Shown here: piece by piece, positions 60,406 to 64,000 of the stretch
How positions within the stretch are numbered: position 1 is the first letter of the stretch
How the letters are laid out: each line of letters begins with the position of its first letter
Source: JAXGMQ01 sp040768585
Lineage (GTDB): Bacteria; Caldisericota; Caldisericia; JAAYUI01
Assembly: GCA_040768585.1 (NCBI GenBank)
Contig: JAXGMQ010000001.1
Coordinates: 372,001-436,000 of the forward strand
Length of the DNA stretch: 64,000 bases
Reading direction: 5' to 3'
Program-made: the position numbers and the translations under genes
Notes under the pieces: model-generated
The model's database searches: none
What the model was told of the DNA's origin: nothing
Seen by the model: the letters and a program-made list of their open reading frames with translations, nothing else

Positions 60406-61331
60406 TATTTCAACCTCACTCGCGGGTCAATAAGAGCATATGATACATCCACAGCAAGGTTGGTCAGAACAAAAATGAGCGCCATCACAAGAACGACTCC
60501 CATCACTATTGGGAAATCTCTTGATTCAATTGCTGATATCATGGCTGTTCCCAGTCCCGGCCAGCTAAAAACTCTCTCTGTGATGATGGCTCCCGCCATG
60601 AGCGACGCGAAGTAATTTCCAATGACAGTAACAATCGGGATCAGGGCATTACGAAGGGCATGCTTATATATGACCACAAGCTCTTTTACGCCCTTTGCTC
60701 TTGCTGTTCTAACATGATCTGAATTAATTTGCTCAAGAAGAGTCGACCTTGTCATTCGAGAAATCATGGCAAGAGGTATCACACCAAGAGCAATCATCGG
60801 TAAAATGAGGTACTCCAATGAACCATCACCGTAACCAACGCCCTGTATCCAGTGGAGGTTATTCACGAAAAATAAAATCAAAATCAGACCTAGCACAAAT
60901 ATTGGCATCGATACACCCACCAACGCAAAGAACATGAATATGTTGTCTGTTATTGAGTATTGTTTTGTTGCTGAGATGATTCCGGTAGGTATACCCAGCA
61001 GAACAGCAAAAATCATTGACGCCGTCGCAAGCCTGAGCGTAGCCGGAAACTTTGACGCCACAATCTCTGAGACTGGTTGCTTGGTCTCAACAGATGTGCC
61101 AAGGTCTCCCTGTGCGGCATTCCAGACGAACCTTCCGTACCTAATTGGCCAGGGAAGATCGAGCCCCAACTCGTGCTTGATTTGCTCCTGTAACACAGGA
61201 TCAGGGTGTTGCCCTAGAATTTTTCTGACAGGGTCACCAGGAACCACAAGAAACAGCATGAATGTCAGAAAGGTTATGCCAAAAAGCACAGGCAACAGAT
61301 GAAGCAAACGCTTTAATATGTATTGAAGCAT
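60405..61331 (-). CDS. Oligopeptide ABC transporter permease OppB/DppB
   Basis: 308 residues, six spans. N-terminal YILKRLLHLLPVLFGITFLTF, PGDP motif, and the coupling loop RTARAKGVKELVVIYKHALRN. Partner of the OppC-type permease downstream and of the binding protein upstream, from which it is separated by a partial terminator. Confidence 0.92.
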   Translation of the reverse strand: MLQYILKRLLHLLPVLFGITFLTFMLFLVVPGDPVRKILGQHPDPVLQEQIKHELGLDLPWPIRYGRFVWNAAQGDLGTSVETKQPVSEIVASKFPATLRLATASMIFAVLLGIPTGIISATKQYSITDNIFMFFALVGVSMPIFVLGLILILFFVNNLHWIQGVGYGDGSLEYLILPMIALGVIPLAMISRMTRSTLLEQINSDHVRTARAKGVKELVVIYKHALRNALIPIVTVIGNYFASLMAGAIITERVFSWPGLGTAMISAIESRDFPIVMGVVLVMALIFVLTNLAVDVSYALIDPRVRLK

Positions 61332-61348
61332 GTATGTTTTCTCTGATA

Positions 61349-61377
61349 TGAAAAGACCCCCTTGTGCAGGGGGTCTT
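61349..61377 (-). terminator. Terminator between oppA and oppB
   Basis: 10-bp stem AAGACCCCCT/AGGGGGTCTT (61353-61362 with 61368-61377) and a short TTTT on the minus strand. It probably ends most oppA transcripts, so that binding protein exceeds permease. Confidence 0.8.
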
Positions 61378-61386
61378 TATCGATTG

Positions 61387-62997
61387 TTATTTTCTTATTT
61401 CTACCATGTTGTGGGGTAGTGTCCCCATGGCTGTGATTCGGAATCCTTTGACATATGGCTTGAGCACTGACCAAGCGGTGCCAAAATTGACTGGCATCCA
61501 TGCGGCATCGTCCATGGCAATTTTCTCGGATTGGGCATAGAGTTCCATTCTGGCATTTTCATCCATCATGGTTTTTGCCTGTCTTACAAGTGTGTCGAAC
61601 TCTGGATTGTTATAGAATGCGCCGCCGCCTTTTGGGCCAGCATTTGCTGAATCCAGCAACACCCACAGGAAGTTGTCGGGATCTGGATAGTCAGCAATCC
61701 AAGCCAGCCTGAACATTGGAAACTCACCATTGTCAACCTGCTCAAGGTATGTTGCCCATTCGTACTCTTCTAATACAAGTTCTATTCCGAGGTTTTGTTT
61801 TATCTGGAACTGGATGAACTCAGCAACATTCTTGTGTGTGGCTGTACCCTTGTTGTAGGCAAGTGTGATTGTTTCTGGAATCTCAACGCCCTCTTCAATC
61901 GCTTCCTCAAGGAGGACTTTTGCCATGGTTGGGTCGTACGGGTAGGCATCTGTCAAGCTGGTATAGTTCGGCATAGCTGACGGAATGACTCCAGTTGCGA
62001 GTTTGAATCTGCCCTTATAGATGTTCTCAATGATGTCATTGCGGTCAACAGCATAGCAGAACGCTTGCCTAAGTTTCTTGTTGTTGAATGGTGGTATGTG
62101 GGTTCTAAAACCTATGTATTGGACTGAAAGCTGGTCGACCTTTATCATCTCTTCTGAGAGTTTTTCGTCGTTTTTAATACGCTCAAAGTCAGCATCCGGA
62201 ATGAGATTGTACTCAATATTGCCAGCCTCATACTCCTGTTGACGAACGTTGTCTTCTTTCAGTACAGGATACTCAAGAGTATCGATGTGCGGTTTCTCAC
62301 CCCAATACTTCTCATTCGGAACGAGGATGAGCTTCTGGTCACGTTTCCACTCCTGAAGCACAAACGGGCCAGTGCCATCTGGTGTTTCGTACCAGGTTTC
62401 TCCCTTGTCCTCAATTGCGTTCCTGTTGAGGATATAGGCTGAGGAGTACGTCAGCTTGTGAAGGAAAATCCTCGAAGGCTCAGGGATACTTATCTTGACA
62501 GTTCTGTCGTCCACAACCTCAATACCTGTGACTTCTGAGGCTGAGCCAGTCATGAACTCAGTTGAACCAACAATCTCGTCCAGAATCCAAGTTCGAGGGG
62601 ATGCCGTTTTTGGATTGAGGATATGTTCAAAGCTCCACTTGACATCATTGGCTGTGAATGGATCTCCACTTGAGAACTGAGTATCTCTAAGGTGGAAGGT
62701 GTATGTTGTGCCATCATCTGAAATATCCCACGAGCTTGCAAGCGCTGGAATTATATTCAAGTCTATGTCGTAGGTAACCAGACCCTCATATAGTTGCCTG
62801 GCAACTTCACTGCTTGTTGCGTCAGTAATCTGAGCAGGATCAAGGGTGGGAACTGGTTGAGCTAGGGGATATCTAAAGACCCCGCCCGTCACTGTCGTTT
62901 CATCGGTATTATCATCAACCACCGGCTCTCCACCACAAGCTGCGAATAGACCGGCAAACATGAACAACACGACCGCAAACACCAACGTCTTTTTCAT
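61387..62997 (-). CDS. Peptide ABC transporter substrate-binding lipoprotein
   Basis: 536 residues, SBP family 5. Lipobox LFAAC (Cys21); the family core follows: ITDATSSEVARQLYEGLVTYD, ALASSWDISDDGTTYTFHLR and YAVDRNDIIENIYKG. It binds peptides or similar ligands outside the membrane. The SD is GGGGG. It lies between oppF and oppB. Confidence 0.93.
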   Translation of the reverse strand: MKKTLVFAVVLFMFAGLFAACGGEPVVDDNTDETTVTGGVFRYPLAQPVPTLDPAQITDATSSEVARQLYEGLVTYDIDLNIIPALASSWDISDDGTTYTFHLRDTQFSSGDPFTANDVKWSFEHILNPKTASPRTWILDEIVGSTEFMTGSASEVTGIEVVDDRTVKISIPEPSRIFLHKLTYSSAYILNRNAIEDKGETWYETPDGTGPFVLQEWKRDQKLILVPNEKYWGEKPHIDTLEYPVLKEDNVRQQEYEAGNIEYNLIPDADFERIKNDEKLSEEMIKVDQLSVQYIGFRTHIPPFNNKKLRQAFCYAVDRNDIIENIYKGRFKLATGVIPSAMPNYTSLTDAYPYDPTMAKVLLEEAIEEGVEIPETITLAYNKGTATHKNVAEFIQFQIKQNLGIELVLEEYEWATYLEQVDNGEFPMFRLAWIADYPDPDNFLWVLLDSANAGPKGGGAFYNNPEFDTLVRQAKTMMDENARMELYAQSEKIAMDDAAWMPVNFGTAWSVLKPYVKGFRITAMGTLPHNMVEIRK

Positions 62998-63024
62998 TGA
63001 TATCCCCCTTATGGTTTTTAAGTC

Positions 63025-64000
63025 TTACTCTTTTACATATGGGCAGGCAGTGAAGTGACCCCCACCAACATCAACAAGCGGGTATTCACCTTCTGTACAC
63101 TTGAAGGTCTCCTTGTTTTTTGCGTAGAATTGGCATCTGGTGTGGAATCTGCAACCAGACGGTGGGTTGATTGGAGATGGGATGTCGCCCTCAAGAAGTG
63201 CGTGGTCCTTCCTCTTTGTTGGGTCTGGTATCGGGATGGCGTTTAGAAGAGCCTTTGTATAGGGGTGAAGGGGGTTTGTAAAGAGTTCTAGGTTCTTTGC
63301 AAGTTCAACAATCTTTCCGAGATACATAACCGCGACCCTATCTGACATGTGGCGAACAACCGCAAGATCGTGGGCAACAAACAGATAGGTGAGATTTCTC
63401 TTCTCTTGAAGGTCTTGGAGTAGATTGATTACCTGTGATTGAATTGATACGTCGAGGGCGGAAACTGGTTCGTCACAAACGATAAACTTCGGGTCGAGAA
63501 TGACAGCTCTGGCGATGCCGATTCTTTGTCTCTGACCACCTGAGAACTCATGAGGATATCTGTGGAGATACTCAGGTCTAAGCCCTACAACCTCCATGAT
63601 TTCCTGAACAAGTTCTTCTCTTTCTTTCTTGTTGGCAAGCCCGTGAACAACCAATGGCTCTCCTATGATGTCACCAACTGGCATTCTTCTATTGAGCGAA
63701 CCGAAGGGATCCTGAAAGATGATCTGCATTTCTCGACGCTGCTGTCGGAGTTTTTCACCCTTCATCATGACAACATCTTCGCCATCAAAGTGTACCTCAC
63801 CTGAGGTTGGTTCGTGGAGCTTGAGAATACACTTGCCTGTCGTTGTCTTACCCGAGCCGGACTCACCAACGAGTGAGAGTGTTTCGCCCTCGTGAATGTC
63901 GAATGTAAGGTCATCAACAGCCTTAACGTTGGCGATTGTTCTACCAAGAAGACCGCCTGTTATTGGGAAGTACTTCTTCAGGTTCTTAACAGAAACTAGT
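63025..64000 (-). CDS. Oligopeptide ABC transporter ATP-binding protein OppF/DppF (5' end outside window)
   Basis: The frame is open to the right edge, so the first residues are missing. Visible are LKKYFPITGG, the Walker A GESGSGKTT, Q-loop IIFQDPFGSLNRR, signature FSGGQRQRIGIARA, Walker B FIVCDEPVSALD and the H-loop VAHDLAV. The C-terminal four-cysteine region (SGCRFHTRC ... FKC ... TACPYV) typical of Opp ATPases is intact. oppD is expected just upstream, off the window. Confidence 0.93.
   Translation of the reverse strand, partial: LVSVKNLKKYFPITGGLLGRTIANVKAVDDLTFDIHEGETLSLVGESGSGKTTTGKCILKLHEPTSGEVHFDGEDVVMMKGEKLRQQRREMQIIFQDPFGSLNRRMPVGDIIGEPLVVHGLANKKEREELVQEIMEVVGLRPEYLHRYPHEFSGGQRQRIGIARAVILDPKFIVCDEPVSALDVSIQSQVINLLQDLQEKRNLTYLFVAHDLAVVRHMSDRVAVMYLGKIVELAKNLELFTNPLHPYTKALLNAIPIPDPTKRKDHALLEGDIPSPINPPSGCRFHTRCQFYAKNKETFKCTEGEYPLVDVGGGHFTACPYVKE

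Noticed and set aside
1..64000. CRISPR array, insertion sequence or prophage
   Set aside because: No regularly spaced repeats, transposase, integrase or terminal inverted repeats were found by reading the window.

Overview
The window is 64 kb of compact bacterial chromosome at mid GC (estimated by eye). Genes lie in short, tightly overlapping operons, many with ATGA or TGATG junctions, separated by strong intrinsic terminators. There is no phage, transposon, CRISPR array or rRNA. The setting looks like an anaerobic, peptide-using bacterium with a cell wall and an S-layer or glycopolymer surface. It has DivIVA, a PspC-like protein, a TagO/WecA - WecB - WecG/TagA - CsaB glycopolymer set, several exported proteins with copper-amine-oxidase-type stalk domains, an exosortase system, butyrate kinase, a dicluster ferredoxin and an Opp peptide transporter. 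The sua5 ... rpiB - glyA - wecA - wecB - murA gene order resembles Firmicutes and Actinobacteria-type (Terrabacteria) chromosomes. I cannot name the phylum.

Layout. 0.2-0.8 kb: RelE/Phd toxin-antitoxin pair. 0.9-5.3 kb: envelope proteins and a COG1856-type radical SAM protein. 5.4-7.2 kb: tandem GNAT and an EndoIII-like glycosylase. 7.4-13.1 kb: complete UMP operon except carAB (pyrR-B-C-K-D-F-E). 13.6-18.8 kb: exosortase, partner membrane protein and a 1337-residue S8 protease with a C-terminal sorting signal. 19.2-19.4 kb: tRNA-Glu and tRNA-Lys. 19.5-24.7 kb: prfA-prmC-trxB-pepQ and two flavin reductases. 24.8-27 kb: ferredoxin, butyrate kinase, crotonase. 27-33.5 kb: a co-oriented run from a DUF4388 protein and a 12-blade NHL protein through tagA, csaB and comFC to an ECF S component and a two-domain HMA metal-binding protein. 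33.5-50.5 kb: wall, lipid and central metabolism (mraY, M18 peptidase, dut, chbG, pilM-like, plsY, tsaC, ALDH, rpiB, glyA, wecA, wecB, murA, murC, acyl-CoA dehydrogenase). 50.6-55.3 kb: two stalk-TlpA fusions, Nif3, a degenerate ABC pair and PspC. 55.3-58.5 kb: KamA-type radical SAM, tRNA-Ala, a lipoprotein, a probable small RNA and lspA. 58.5-64 kb: divIVA and oppC-B-A-F on the minus strand, running off the right edge.

The best candidate for something undescribed is at 33045-33461. An HMA protein is interrupted after 12 codons by an in-frame TGA exactly where the first metal-binding cysteine of domain 1 should be; the second HMA domain has Cys at the aligned place. Two hairpins follow the TGA at once. 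This reads as selenocysteine in a UxxC heavy-metal site, translationally coupled to an ECF S component. TGA is an ordinary stop elsewhere in the window (for example pyrF).

Other points of interest are a closed exosortase locus beside its likely protease substrate; an orphan, strongly promoted small RNA with a C-rich tail; an ABC ATPase that has lost its signature motif, catalytic Glu and H-loop His; paired stalk-TlpA thioredoxin fusions; and a recurring pattern in which first genes of operons start a few bases after a good -10 box with no Shine-Dalgarno (leaderless or near-leaderless), while internal genes have strong SDs.
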